DNA of 64,000 bases from Chrysophaeum taylorii (GCA_029834535.1 JAQMWT010000003.1:124001-188000); one strand, 5' to 3'; shown: positions 41,677 to 52,196, counted from the stretch's first letter. The notes: a model not told the origin generated them from the letters alone. Program-made: numbers and translations.

Positions 41677-41696
41677 ACCGAAATGTCGTTAAACTA
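41677..41696 (+). other. Boundary motif B0 (extra copy in rearranged gag)
   Basis: ACCGAAATGTCGTTAAACTA, in the misplaced gag C-terminal piece of copy B. Confidence 0.8.
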
Positions 41697-41856
41697 TGGG
41701 CCATAACGTTTTACTGAGTCTGGACCCAGCGCTATTCTTACTACTAATTCCAATGGCCGGCTTTCCTTATGCCATACTGCCGAGCCCGCAAACTTTACTG
41801 AAGCTGCCCTTGCCCAGCTTTCTCTGGAGCAGCTAAAATCAACTATCCACTTACAG

Positions 41857-42002
41857 CTAACTAACTAACTAACTTCAGACCTCTCCCGAGCATGGGAGCC
41901 AGCCCGGACCGACAGGAGCCAGTCCGGAATCACGGGCCTGTAGACGAGGAGCGCCGAAAGGTCGGTCGGCGGAGAGTGACCATCAAGCTTGTCGCAATGC
42001 GA
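41857..42002 (-). mobile_element. SINE-like element, copy 2, truncated
   Basis: (CTAA)n then TTCAGACCTCTCCCGAGCAT, as in the other copies, but only ~145 bp. In its sense direction (minus) it is 5'-truncated. No clear target duplication. Confidence 0.7.
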
Positions 42003-42792
42003 CAACACCAGCAACAATCTCTACGATGGAGGATGGGTCGAATGCCGCCTCATCTATGAAACACGCACCTCCACTAGAGCGCAACCTGAAGCCAACAGAC
42101 TATGTCGCCCTTCTGACTCCTCTACTATTCTCGAGTACGCACTGGACCTCTACAACTCAGTGTCCAATACCACCTTCGATAAAAGACGCCTAGAACCGCC
42201 AGTCTCTTGGATCCCTTACGTAGAAGGATTGTCCACACATCAAAAGCCCAAATTACTGCTAACTCAGCTGCTGGACTCCACAGACACTGAACTGGCGCAC
42301 ACAGCACATGTACTTGCGTCACTTACCAATTCAGCCAATGGACAACAGTCGAAACCCGCATTTAATGCTCGCCGCCTACGTAACTCAAAAGACGCTAGTC
42401 AGCCCTTCTCGCCCAACGATCTTAGCTACTACCGATCCGGTGACTCCTATGTCACCAGAGCCCGCAGTCCTGGTCAATCTAACGATCGCCCTGTGTATGC
42501 TCGCACCTTTGACAGACCTTCTCGATCTGATATGAAATTATTAGATCGCACCAAGCATACTATGCATGCACTCAAAGATCAATTCCGGGAGCTCTCCAAA
42601 TACGTCAATCAAACTACCACTACCTCTCAGCTGCAAGATAAGATTACAAAGCTATTTGAAACGTTGTTGCAATCTGCAGATATTATCGCTACTACGTCTA
42701 ACCCAGACGATAATACAGACTTGCTCCGCTTAAATGATCAACTTTCCTATGCCGAAGATATCGTTCGGAATGTTGACATACATCTGCTTTCG

Positions 42793-42812
42793 ACCGAAAC
42801 GTCGTTAAACTA
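42793..42812 (+). other. Boundary motif B1 (end of gag)
   Basis: ACCGAAACGTCGTTAAACTA, in frame; homologous position to A1. Confidence 0.85.
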
Positions 42813-43199
42813 TGGGGGAGACCAACCTACCATGTCTGCACCCAACACCTCTACTCCACCTAACACAAGTGGCATCAGCTCTTCACCAGCCACTGCTGCT
42901 GCCGCGGAATCAGTCAATTTTACTGCTGACGCCATAGCAAAATTGTCACCTGAGCGACTTACGGAGCTCTCGTCACATGTCACTGCAGCAATGTGCCGAA
43001 GGAGTTCCGATCAAGCAGCGGCCAATACTACACTGTCGAGCAATCCACAAGATCTCTCGCCCTTCGACCTTAACAACGGTCTCGGCAAGGACAACGGGGA
43101 ACCTACCGCGCCCGTCGTTCCTATTACCTTTTCACAAGTTGTGGTCACCTCAAAACTGCTCACTCAAACTAATTTGTTCGCAGCCAGCATTCCTTCTAC

Positions 43200-43875
43200 C
43201 AGTGTACCCTGCGAAACCGCTTTTCTCACCAAATACCGGAGAGACCATAATCCTCTCCTACATTTTCAATTTCTATACGTGGACAGTTGTGCCTCCATCT
43301 CGCTGATGACCACATTTGATTTTGCTTAACGGAATCACATAGTTCCCGTAGACGCTGAATGTGCCCCAGTTGTCCAAACTGCCACTGGACAACAGCAGGT
43401 ATCGCATATCATGGTTGCGAAATATATAGTATCCCCGTTACCTGCTCAACCAGGCATTGGCTACGTCAAGCTTGACTACGCCCTATTCCTCAAACCAGTA
43501 CAGGGTCGACATTTGTTCATCCTAAGTGCCCCCGAGTGGAACAAGGCTCAGCTAACTGTCACTCTCAATGACAATGAACAACCAAATATGTCGCACCTCA
43601 CTAGCTTACTTGATAAAGACGTGCATGTGCCCATTCACTACTTCGACCACGACCACTACCGTGTCTACCCTACACACTTGCACGCGATAGGAACCTTGAA
43701 CTACGTTCACTATCATATGTTCCCGCTGAAGAGGTACAACGAAAACCGTGACCTTTGCCACTATTACAATTACCTGGTCACCAAGCTCAAAACTCGACCG
43801 TGGCTGCGTACTCTACTTCGCAACCTTCGGATGCAGAATGAATATGTAAGAAACAACACTCCACCTCTCACCTGA
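43200..43875 (+). pseudogene. Copy B aspartic protease region
   Basis: The active site is FLYVDSCASISLMTTFDFA (Asp 43,282-43,284), again with Cys for Gly. A TAA at 43,327-43,329 breaks the frame; it resumes in the same phase with TATGQQQVSHIMVAKYIV and GIGYVKLDYALFLKPVQ, then PLKRYNENRDLCHYYNYL. It ends NTPPLT followed by TGA (43,873-43,875), the same stop in the same place as in copy A. The next codon is CTA, a context known to favour UGA readthrough. Confidence 0.65.
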
Positions 43876-43935
43876 CTACGCACCCGTCCAGCATTCCTAT
43901 CAACTACCAACAATGGCTCTCGCAAACCAACTGTC

Positions 43936-45033
43936 ATGTTACTATGCCCTGGATTGTCAACACCTGCGTCCCTGTCACAGGCCACCAATGACTTGGGCTT
44001 AAACATCCACGTTAAGATTGCTGTTGAGTCCGACGAAACGCCTGTGCGCATGCTGCGCAAACACTTTCCAAAGATTATTATCTTCGAATCTCTACCCTCC
44101 TTCCTCAATCATCTCCAGTCTATAACGGAGGATGAAAGACGGAATTTTTACTGTGATGTGATAGAAATCACTCCACCTTGTACCAACCGAAACCTTCTCA
44201 AGAGCACCAAAACATCCGACTTGGCCAGTTTGCTCGATGACTCCCTCTTTGACAGTATGCTATCTGTCATCAAACTACTCAAACCCTTAGTTCTACTTGC
44301 GGAGATGACACCCCCTCACAAGTGCATTCACAGGGATCACATCTCCGTAGCTAACCTCATTCACGCCACACTGGACTACACTGTTGATGTAGTCGACCGC
44401 TTCCCTACCTATCTGTGCGGCGATTATCAATCTCGGGAACGATGGATCTGCATTGCTCGCAGGTACAACACTGGACCCATGGACATCCTGTCCTGGCCGA
44501 ACCAGCACCCGAAGCGCTTCTTGGACATAGCAGATGACGTTAACTCCGTGCCTAAAACCCTCTGGCTCTCCAAGACTCTGTCTCAAGGCTGGGTTCGCAC
44601 TTACCCAGATCCACCATTGGTTCACTCCCCCAAGACGTTTCCCTTGTACTCTCGTACTGGCTCCGTTCGGCTGAGCTTCTATGAGCTCGAGACCCTCAAC
44701 CTACTCTTCCTCCGGCTTCATTCACAGCAGGCTTTCGAACAACATACGCATAAAACGCACTCGGTGTGTTCCTATCATCAGCTTGGCTTCAAGAGGTCTT
44801 ATAATCAACCACTACCCGGGTCATCAAATCCTCTTCGCCTCAAGGCATTTATCACCCTAATATATACAATTTGTTCGCCAGAATCTCGCCGAACAACGCT
44901 ACACCGGTATCTTACTATGCTACGATCTTCGAAACTAACCAGCCCGCTCCTAGGCTATTTCTTACAACTTCCTCATCTACCTTCAATATCCACACTCTTA
45001 CCGGTGGACACCACTCTGATGGCAACTTACTAG
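43936..45033 (+). CDS. C5-cytosine DNA methyltransferase domain, copy B
   Basis: 365-codon frame, still in phase with the protease across the TGA at 43,873. Motifs: I, VMLLCPGLSTPASLSQATND; II, VKIAVESDETPVRMLRKHFP; IV, CDVIEITPPCTNRN (catalytic Cys 44,179-44,181); VI, PLVLLAEMTPPH; VIII, CGDYQSRERWICIARR; IX, YSRTGSVRLSFYELETLNLL; X, GSSNPLRLKAF. All three catalytic landmarks agree with copy A, while the target-recognition stretch (44,480-44,640) differs more. Frame and motifs are intact although RT and gag in the same copy are broken. It would act in the nucleus or in the particle; its target is unknown. Confidence 0.87.
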   Translation: MLLCPGLSTPASLSQATNDLGLNIHVKIAVESDETPVRMLRKHFPKIIIFESLPSFLNHLQSITEDERRNFYCDVIEITPPCTNRNLLKSTKTSDLASLLDDSLFDSMLSVIKLLKPLVLLAEMTPPHKCIHRDHISVANLIHATLDYTVDVVDRFPTYLCGDYQSRERWICIARRYNTGPMDILSWPNQHPKRFLDIADDVNSVPKTLWLSKTLSQGWVRTYPDPPLVHSPKTFPLYSRTGSVRLSFYELETLNLLFLRLHSQQAFEQHTHKTHSVCSYHQLGFKRSYNQPLPGSSNPLRLKAFITLIYTICSPESRRTTLHRYLTMLRSSKLTSPLLGYFLQLPHLPSISTLLPVDTTLMATY

Positions 45034-45635
45034 TTGAGAACAATGCAAGCAAATACCAGACTTCCATTGACGCTTATGGATCTACTTACACCCTAACCGC
45101 CAGCGATAACCCCGCCGATAAGAAGCTCCATCTCGACTCGTTTCAGGGATACCTATGGCTAGTGCAAGCCTACCCCCTTGTCAACGCAGCCCACAACACT
45201 GTCCCTGCCATCCGCAACTTACTCCAACAGTGCTCTCTTGTTATACCTGACTGTCTCTCATACAACCAACCCTCCGACCAATTCATTTTCAAGGACAGAT
45301 ATTTTTCCTTGGGAGATTACCATGTTTCTCATAGCAGGTATATTGACGACTTACGCGGCAGCGACCGCAAGCTCGGATCCAAAATTCACTATATGTCGGC
45401 TCCATTGCCAACTATCCGGGGATATGCCAATATCATCTTGTTGGACCCTCGCAACGGCAAACTCCGCTACCCCACGCGAGCCGAACTTATCAAAGCTAAC
45501 AACCACACTCGCTTCCAGACGTCCTTCTTACTTTCATTGAAGAAAGACTTATGCTGCGACCTACTCAGCAATGCTCTACCTGCGGGCACTTATCATACCC
45601 TTACACCCGCCTCTTTCGCGTGGTCGCCAATATGA
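44871..45635 (+). CDS. Conserved unknown domain between methyltransferase and integrase, copy B
   Basis: 254-codon frame overlapping the methyltransferase end, so one frameshift separates them. Blocks shared with A: SRYIDDLRGSDRKLGSKIHY, RGYANIILLDPRNGKLRYPT and SLKKDLCCDLLSNALPAGTY; upstream part GYLWLVQAYPLVNAAHNTVP. No family recognised. A second shift near 45,620 leads to the integrase frame. Confidence 0.6.
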   Translation: MFARISPNNATPVSYYATIFETNQPAPRLFLTTSSSTFNIHTLTGGHHSDGNLLVENNASKYQTSIDAYGSTYTLTASDNPADKKLHLDSFQGYLWLVQAYPLVNAAHNTVPAIRNLLQQCSLVIPDCLSYNQPSDQFIFKDRYFSLGDYHVSHSRYIDDLRGSDRKLGSKIHYMSAPLPTIRGYANIILLDPRNGKLRYPTRAELIKANNHTRFQTSFLLSLKKDLCCDLLSNALPAGTYHTLTPASFAWSPI

Positions 45636-47256
45636 AGTCAATTATGTTGAAGCCTTCCTTTCAACATGACAGTGCTACCTTGAAGAAGACTTACGTATCT
45701 ACCTTCCTCACCCGTGAACTGCTTCTTTCCAGTCACAGCTCAGACACTATCTTTCAGGCGACTGCATTCATGAGTCATATTTCCAACTGCAGCTGGACCG
45801 AAAAGTCGTTAAACTACCGTTCCTCAGGAACAACCCCTGAAGAAGCCCTTGCTATAACTCCCACTGCTGATGATGCTGACACTAACGATGATCCTGATGC
45901 CCCATCATTAGACGCATCCACAGAGCTCAAATTCAATGTCCGTCGGAAGAAACACATCCCGGTCAAAGCAATCCCTCGCAAATCACTCGCCCATGGCACA
46001 GTCGAATACCAAAATGCCAAAGAACGCGCCAACCGCTTCCACAATGTACATCACTGTCCTGATAACGTTGCCGCCAAAGCCCCAGACGTTCTTGCTCGCC
46101 CTGGCTTCTCAGCATCCGATATTCCCTACAGGGCTATGTGCATAGACTGCATTGGCCACGACAAACGTCACCGCCACGCCCATACCAACGACACCAAGCC
46201 CAACTTTGAACAGACCCACCGACCTGGTGAAGTCTGGGCTTGCGATGGTGGCTACTTAACCATACTTTCTGAATGCGGCGGCTTCTCCCATATTATCGTT
46301 TTCAAGGGACTACTATCCAAGTTCCTACTCGCCTACTTCACTCGCACCACTAACGCCACCGAATTTACTCAAGCATTAGACTATCTGCATAACTTTTGCA
46401 AAACGCAACTCAATGTGCACCTACGCACAGTATACTCCGATGCGTTCCGGCCGTACTTCAGCCAACACATCACCACTCCCTGCAGGGTCGAAAACGGCAT
46501 CATCCTTGTTGCTTTCCCACCTTACCTTCATCATTTTAACCACGAGGTCGAAAAGAGCATAGGCTTTGTCGCCTCCGCCTTATCTACTCGCCTCCTTAAC
46601 CTTCTCAATACCCATTACCGTGGCGCCAAGATCGTGGAACCTGCCATCCACTTCCAGTGGGCTGTGATCCACACCATCCAATCATACAACCTCTTGCCAA
46701 ATGCCTCACTCGAACGCATTCACCACGCCATCATCAGCCCTCAACAGTTTCTTTATAATCAACTAGCAACACCTCAACATGATCTCCTCAAGATCTTTGG
46801 CAGCGAGTGCTTCCTCCTCCTTGAGCCTCATGAACACCACAAGTATGAGCCCTCTCGGCGCCGCTATCTCTACCTGTGCTGCGCCAACTCCCAAAACCCA
46901 CTTGTCTCTCCTCATGTTGACCATCAAGCTGATGTTGTCCTTAATCCTGAAAATGGCCAGCTTCGCATCACCTCTAAACTGACCTTCACCTACATGATCC
47001 GCCGCTCCACCTTGGATCCTGAACATGCTCCTCCACCTGATGCTCCGCCAGTATCCTTCGACATTAGCCCTCATCGCGATGAAGACCCCGATGATGCGTT
47101 GCAGAGGGGGATTCATCCTGAGAGGGGGCACACGCCCGCTCCTGCCCCGTCGCCAACTCCGCCTCCTTCTCCTAAGCCTACATCCGCAGCCTCACCACAT
47201 GCTGACGACACTACTTCTCGTGACGACAATACCACTTCGCCACCGCCAATAACTAA
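45551..47256 (+). CDS. Copy B integrase
   Basis: The frame includes the boundary motif WTEKSLNY (45,797-45,816), an acidic spacer and ELKFNVRRKKHIPVKAIPRK. Zinc-binding VHHCPDNV...MCIDCIGHDKRH comes next, then the DDE core: VWACDGGYLTILSECGGF, LRTVYSDAFRPYFSQH, FNHEVEKSIGFVAS. HTIQSYNLLPNASLERIHHA and LLLEPHEHHKYEPSRRRYLY follow. It ends in a Pro-rich linker where a SINE-like element has inserted (47,251), adding the last few codons. Confidence 0.88.
45797..45816 (+). other. Boundary motif B2 (before integrase)
   Basis: ACCGAAAAGTCGTTAAACTA, in frame; homologous position to A2. Confidence 0.85.
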
Positions 47257-47614
47257 CTAACTAACTTCAGACCTCTCCCGAGCATGGGAGCCAGGCCGGA
47301 CCGACAGGAGCCAGTCCGGAATCACGGGCCTGTAGACGAGGAGCGCCGAAAGGTCGGTCGGCGGAGAGTGACCATGAAGCTTGTCGCCATGCGACGAGGA
47401 GACCGCGATGTGACTGATAACCAACTCGTCGATAACCTTCCGTCTTCGCCCCCCGGCCATACCCCATCCCACTGCGAACGTTCCGGCTGCCAACCGGCCC
47501 GCCCGGGAGGCGAATAGGTGCCAACCTACGCCGGGAGGGCGGATGCCCTCGCAAGGCCCAGGATTCATGAGGCACTGTCCTCCATCGCAACTGCAGTCGG
47601 CGATCAGGGTAAGG
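47251..47614 (-). mobile_element. SINE-like element, copy 3
   Basis: Full-length copy in the integrase-RT linker of B. AACTAACTAACTAACTTCAG opens the plus strand (tail end); the other end is ...GCGATCAGGGTAAGG. CAAT at 47,247-47,250 and 47,615-47,618 is the target duplication, and copy A shows the empty site. Confidence 0.8.
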
Positions 47615-47618
47615 CAAT

Positions 47619-48226
47619 TCCCCCTTCTTACAAGGACTTGTTCTCTCAAGACCACCCTCAACTTGTCCCGGGGACTAAGCGCCCCAACCAGCGTAAAGCC
47701 TCCTCCATGACCTCTGTCAATGCTCGGCTCCAAGCTTCTACGGTTGGTGCCTATAAAGCCGCTGGCGGCAAACTCGCTGACTTCCGCTGGGACCTTCAAC
47801 ATCGCTTTCTCGATTTCAAATCACCCACCCTCTCCTCCCTCAACACCTCTGTTGGCATCCACTGGACGGTTCTCTGCCCAGAGGGGGAACAGGCTCTGCT
47901 GGTCAAACACCTTCCATTGCGTACCGATCTTCTATCTCGCTACCCCTTACTCGATGGTGCTTTCTCGCAAACCAAATGCGCATCCAGCATCCCAGTAGCT
48001 ACACACCTCATCACCGATGCCACTCCTAGTTGCCACCTCCCGACCTGGTTGTTGCCTTGGAACCTGACCACTCTACCCCTTCCACTTGTGCCACTCACGC
48101 ATATCCTGAAGTCCGCTACACTGCCTCGACCGAAACGTCATTAAACAATGGCTCCCCAGCCACTATAGGTCCGAACGAATACAAAGTCCAAGAGGCCGAC
48201 GTATCCATCGACGAGTACAAGCTCAG
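47619..48226 (+). pseudogene. Copy B integrase-RT spacer domain
   Basis: After the insertion the polyprotein resumes with SYKDLFSQDHPQLVPGTKRP, then NARLQASTVGAYKAAGGKLA, as in A and C. A shift near 47,950 leads to YPEVRYTASTETSLNNGSPA, which carries the boundary motif (48,129-48,148) with Asn in place of Tyr. Unknown role; it may be a hinge between integrase and RT. Confidence 0.6.
48129..48148 (+). other. Boundary motif B3 (integrase/RT)
   Basis: ACCGAAACGTCATTAAACAA, one change near the end, in frame; homologous position to A3. Confidence 0.8.
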
Positions 48227-50008
48227 GTGTCTTTAAGGCCTTTCCCTGAAGACAGACAAGCCTATGTCAAGGCCATCGCAAAGGAACTACATGATATAGT
48301 GCGCTTCGGCTGCTTTAAGCTATCTCTACCTGATGCCTCTACTCGTCCAATTGACAGCCGGCTCGTCCTCAAGATCAAGACGAACGCGTATGGCGATTAC
48401 ATCAAGCACAAGGCCAGATTAGTCTTGCGTGGATTTCTAGCCTCACTTGGCGCTGATTTCTTTGGGACGTTCAGCCCTATGGCAACTATGACCGCCATAC
48501 GTGTCATCTTAGCAATTGCGGCGTACAAAAGACTACCGGTCTACCATAGTGACGTGCCCAGCGCGTTCGTTCAGTCCGACATCGACGCACACGTCTACGT
48601 CCAACTCCCGGATGGCATCAAACTACTTGATCCTCACGACGATAAATACCATGGCCGCCGCTTACCCAAGTTGCTGAAATCCCTTTACGGACTCAGACAA
48701 TCTCCTTCTCTCTGGAACAAAGAGATCGACGGCCTCTTTCGGAGTCTTGGATACAAGCGACTCCAAGCGGATACGTGCCTATATGTGCGCACATCCCACA
48801 CTCGCTTTGTCATTTGCAGTTTATCAGTGGACGACATTGTTATAGTGTCAAATGATGACACTCTCCGCACAGAGTTACAAGAAGCGTTACATGAGCGCTT
48901 CTCTGTGGAACAATTCGAGCCAGTCCAAACTCTTTTGGCAATGCGCGTCTGCCGAACGTCGGATGGATCCATATCGTTAGATGTCGAAGCCAAACTAGAA
49001 GCATTATTTACCGACCATCCCATACTAAAAAACCTCACCCCACTACGGTATCCTATGTCATCCACTTTTACTTATAAAGAAGGCTCCCCTTCTACCGATG
49101 TGGAAATTTATATCCACGATCACTTCGCTACTCTACTTGGTAAATTGGTCTTCATGCAAGTTGCTTGTCGCCCCGATTTCACCTAGGACGCTGTTCCCGA
49201 GGTATGCACTCTCCCACCTATGTGCATGTCCAAATGCTCTGTCACCTCCTAAGGTACCTCAGCAAACCTGCCAATCGAGCTCTTCGTCTCTGGTTTCACC
49301 CTAAAGGGAATGCTATCGAAAACCATCTACGCGTTATTTCATCTAATAGAGTTGACCTGTCAACAATAATCGACTACCGGGACAAAGACATCGCTGCTGG
49401 CAAGTTCGACCCTCTAGTTGCTATGGTGGATGCCGACAACGCTCCTTCACTGGAACAGGAAGACAGAAAGTCCACTACTGGCTTACACTACTGTCTTTGT
49501 TTTCTACCTGTTCAACTGCCTCATCGCCTGGAAAAGCAAACTACAACCCATAGTTTCGTGTTCTACCCACGAAGCTGAGCTTATCGCTCTCAGCATCTGC
49601 GCTGACGAGGCAGTCTGGCTCCGTAAGTTACTTCTTGAGCTCTCGTTTGTTGTTAATCCGACATTCTATATGAATACGCAAACTGACCCTCCTTCCGATT
49701 TTGACGCTGACGACAATCCTATTGCCGAGGATATGCGCTTCATCAGAAGCCTACCTCTTTTGTCTGATAATGCTGCAGCTGTGCACACGTCCAACAACCC
49801 AGACGGTTCTTCTCGTAGCAAAGCCCTTTCCACTCGATGGTTCAAAATTCGCGAATATGTCGCACTACAGAAAATTCGTGTTCACCATGTCCCTGGCAAG
49901 TTAAACGTAGCTGATGGCTTCACAAAGCCTCTTGCAGCCGACTTTACCACATTCCGTTCTCTTCTAGGTATGCACCATGCTACTGACTCAGACCAACAAG
50001 ATACCTAA
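48227..50008 (+). pseudogene. Copy B reverse transcriptase and RNase H
   Basis: Copia RT: KAIAKELHDIVRFGCFKL, KHKARLVLRGFLASLGADFF, VYHSDVPSAFVQSDIDAHVY, LPKLLKSLYGLRQSPSLWNK and LSVDDIVIVSNDDTL (first Asp 48,830-48,832). A short deletion at 49,183 creates a stop after ACRPDFT; sequence continues in other frames to RNase H (VAMVDADNAPSLEQEDRKST, SKLQPIVSCSTHEAELIALS, KIRVHHVPGKLNVADGFTKP). It stops at TAA 50,006; ten more codons in that frame carry the boundary motif and then another stop. Confidence 0.9.
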
Positions 50009-50020
50009 TCTCTAGCCCTG

Positions 50021-50040
50021 ACCGCAATGTCAGTAAACTA
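50021..50040 (+). other. Boundary motif B4 (pol/X1)
   Basis: ACCGCAATGTCAGTAAACTA, in the pol phase just after the pol stop, reading T-A-M-S-V-N then stop. Confidence 0.8.
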
Positions 50041-50379
50041 ACCCTCATCTTTTGCCACTAACTTTTTTTGAGTACGTCGTCGCCAATGCATCACTAACGC
50101 AGCAACCACCCACGTGGAGTCACGCTCGCCCGACGCGAGCTACCTCGCACACTTACGCCCGCTGCGTCGTCTACCAACACTCCCCCTAACCGTAGGAAAC
50201 CAAATCGCGACGACATTACTCGTCTGCTCTCATCCTCTGCTGCTGCGATCCGGCCTGGCTCCAACCCCTTAACCACTTTTGCCGATGCTGTCGTTTTAAA
50301 TGTTTCTCAGCAGGAACATGGATCATCTATCACGTCAGACCAAAAATCCAAACTCCTTTCACCGGTCTCTTATCATATT

Positions 50380-51509
50380 TTCTACATACGGACCTATTCA
50401 AGGCACTTGATTCCATCTACGCATCTCGCGATCACTTGGACTACCAGATCTTCATGGAACTGTCGAACTTCTGCTCGGTCAGAACACCAGTCGTCTTCCC
50501 TCTGCCTTCTGCACCTTCAATATACGCTACACTTTGCTATCGAGGTCTCAAGAAGGAGACCCAACAGTCTTCATTTCACTGCCTTCAATGCTTCGACAAC
50601 GACGGCAAACCGCTCCTAATCTGTGTCTCCAATTATAAAAGGAAGATAGACGAGCTCCCTGCTGCTGTCTTAGAACATCTCGCCAGCGAATCACATATTC
50701 GCAATGCCTTCATACCTGTCTCTATTCCAACTATGGGTATGTGTTGTGCGTGTAGAAACTCTTACCACATTGCCCTCTCGTTTCTTTTCCTCGCGTGGAA
50801 CGCACGTATAATTGTTTTACCTTGTGCGTCATCACCCGCTGGTCACCTCCGTGCCACCATCCTCCGTGTTTTCTTTCTCCCATTGGACCTGCAAGCACTG
50901 CTCCAAGAACTAATCAAGGAACACGCACTACCCGATGATATTATTATTACTTCCCCAGTCACAACAGATTCACAAAATGCGGTGGCTTACCCCTTCAACC
51001 TCAAGTTTATTTATCGGCTTCGTCTGGAACACCTGTCGCTTATTGTGACAATTGTTCACGCACATGTAAAGAAACAGTCGATTATTAAGGCAAGCGCATA
51101 TCAGCCTTTGGTTCACGCTCTCTGCCGCTCTCTCGTACATCACATTGCTGAGTACAACACACTGGCACATGATGAACGACCACCATCTATCTTTGACGAA
51201 ACATCTTCACCAACTACCTTTTGCGACACCGATCGCAAAGATTCTGCTAAGCTCTTATCATCACGCTACCCCGACCTCTATAACGATTTTACCGCTGCGA
51301 CCGAAAAGTCAGTAAACTACCCGCCAGTGGCACCTACTGCCCCGGCACCAACACAACCTAGTACTACTGCCTCTCCAGATCTTGCGGCATTATCCTCTCA
51401 GGTGACTCAACTTACCCAACAGGTTGTAACTCTCCAAACTTCATATGGACAAATGGACCAACGTCTCCACGCCTTATCTACTGAAAATGCTGCTTTGCGA
51501 TCTGATTAA
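50380..51509 (+). CDS. Copy B accessory region X1
   Basis: Homologue of 34,453-35,559. The phase is open from about 50,385 (DLFKALDSIYASRDHLDYQI), before the first Met at 50,436. Cys pairs lie in FHCLQCFDNDGKPLLIC and TMGMCCACRNSY; AGHLRATILRVFFLPLDLQA and LEHLSLIVTIVHAHVKKQS follow. The boundary motif ATEKSVNY (51,300-51,319) separates it from a coiled-coil start of X2 (AALSSQVTQLTQQVVTLQTS). The upstream stretch 50,041-50,380 is Pro/Ser-rich and has stops. Unknown function, conserved in three copies. Confidence 0.6.
51300..51319 (+). other. Boundary motif B5 (X1/X2)
   Basis: ACCGAAAAGTCAGTAAACTA, in frame; homologous position to A5. Confidence 0.85.
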
Positions 51510-51536
51510 ACTACTGCTGTCACAGACCTCCGTGAA

Positions 51537-52061
51537 ATGGAAAATCGGCTATTCCCAGCCACTACTAATACAAACGTCCTGCTGGAAACCCTATACAAGG
51601 TGAGTGAGTTACTCAACGGACTCACTCTTGCCTTGAATGATCAACACGACTTAATGTTTGGCTTGCCTGATGATACTCTCCTTCAACTCCGAAGCGAGTT
51701 AATCCGCACGACACATCATCCTGCCTTACAGCAAACTGAGTCCCTCCAAGATCCTTTCACCATCCCACAGTTTCTCGAGAATAACCTCGATGAATTGCAA
51801 TTGAGCAGCCTTATCCCTCAAATCTTGCATCACCTGCTCGCTCTTACCCACAGGATCATACCTCAACACTGCTCTGCAAAGAGTATCAATCATCCTTCTG
51901 AACCTGAAAATGATGACGTTCCTGCCATATGTGAAGTCCAAGAGGACCAAGCAATTTCCTCACCGTTATCATTGACATCTGCCGCATCACGCTCACTTCC
52001 CTCTTTTAAAGTTTCCCTTGCCAAAAGCATTCAGAGTGTTATCCCCAAGTCCAAGCACTAA
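51537..52061 (+). CDS. Copy B accessory region X2
   Basis: Begins MENRLFPATTNTNVLLETLY, matching SLENRLFPPT in copy A. LLNGLTLALNDQHDLMFGLP and DPFTIPQFLENNLDELQLSS follow. A TAA at 51,507-51,509 separates it from the coiled coil at the end of X1. The polypurine tract and LTR follow after 130 bp. Function unknown. Confidence 0.5.
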   Translation: MENRLFPATTNTNVLLETLYKVSELLNGLTLALNDQHDLMFGLPDDTLLQLRSELIRTTHHPALQQTESLQDPFTIPQFLENNLDELQLSSLIPQILHHLLALTHRIIPQHCSAKSINHPSEPENDDVPAICEVQEDQAISSPLSLTSAASRSLPSFKVSLAKSIQSVIPKSKH

Positions 52062-52196
52062 CATCTGTTTGCTGATGAACCTGTTGTGCCACTTTATGTG
52101 ACCTCTGAAGTGCACTTCTTGTTTATCCTGATCTCGTCCTCCATCACATTTCTCTAGAGATGTCATGTTCCTCAACCACAAGACATCTCGAGGGGG

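Larger units (their letters stand above)
41176..43080 (+). pseudogene. gag: Copy B gag, rearranged
   Basis: The start region reads LVERAVKVAPKAV, with no ATG at the place used by A and C. VAQLATVCYANEVRAFPPEI and SPNDVSYLNQELNAVVYIW follow, with the central WHTYQ block deleted. 41,640-41,868 is a piece of gag C-terminus out of order (boundary motif, then NFTEAALAQLSLEQLKSTIH), followed by a SINE-like element. From 41,989 a good frame runs through RLIYETRTSTRAQPEANRLC, NARRLRNSKDASQPFSPNDL and a coiled coil to the motif STETSLNY (42,793-42,812). It then continues as NFTADAIAKLSPERLTELSS. Confidence 0.7.
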
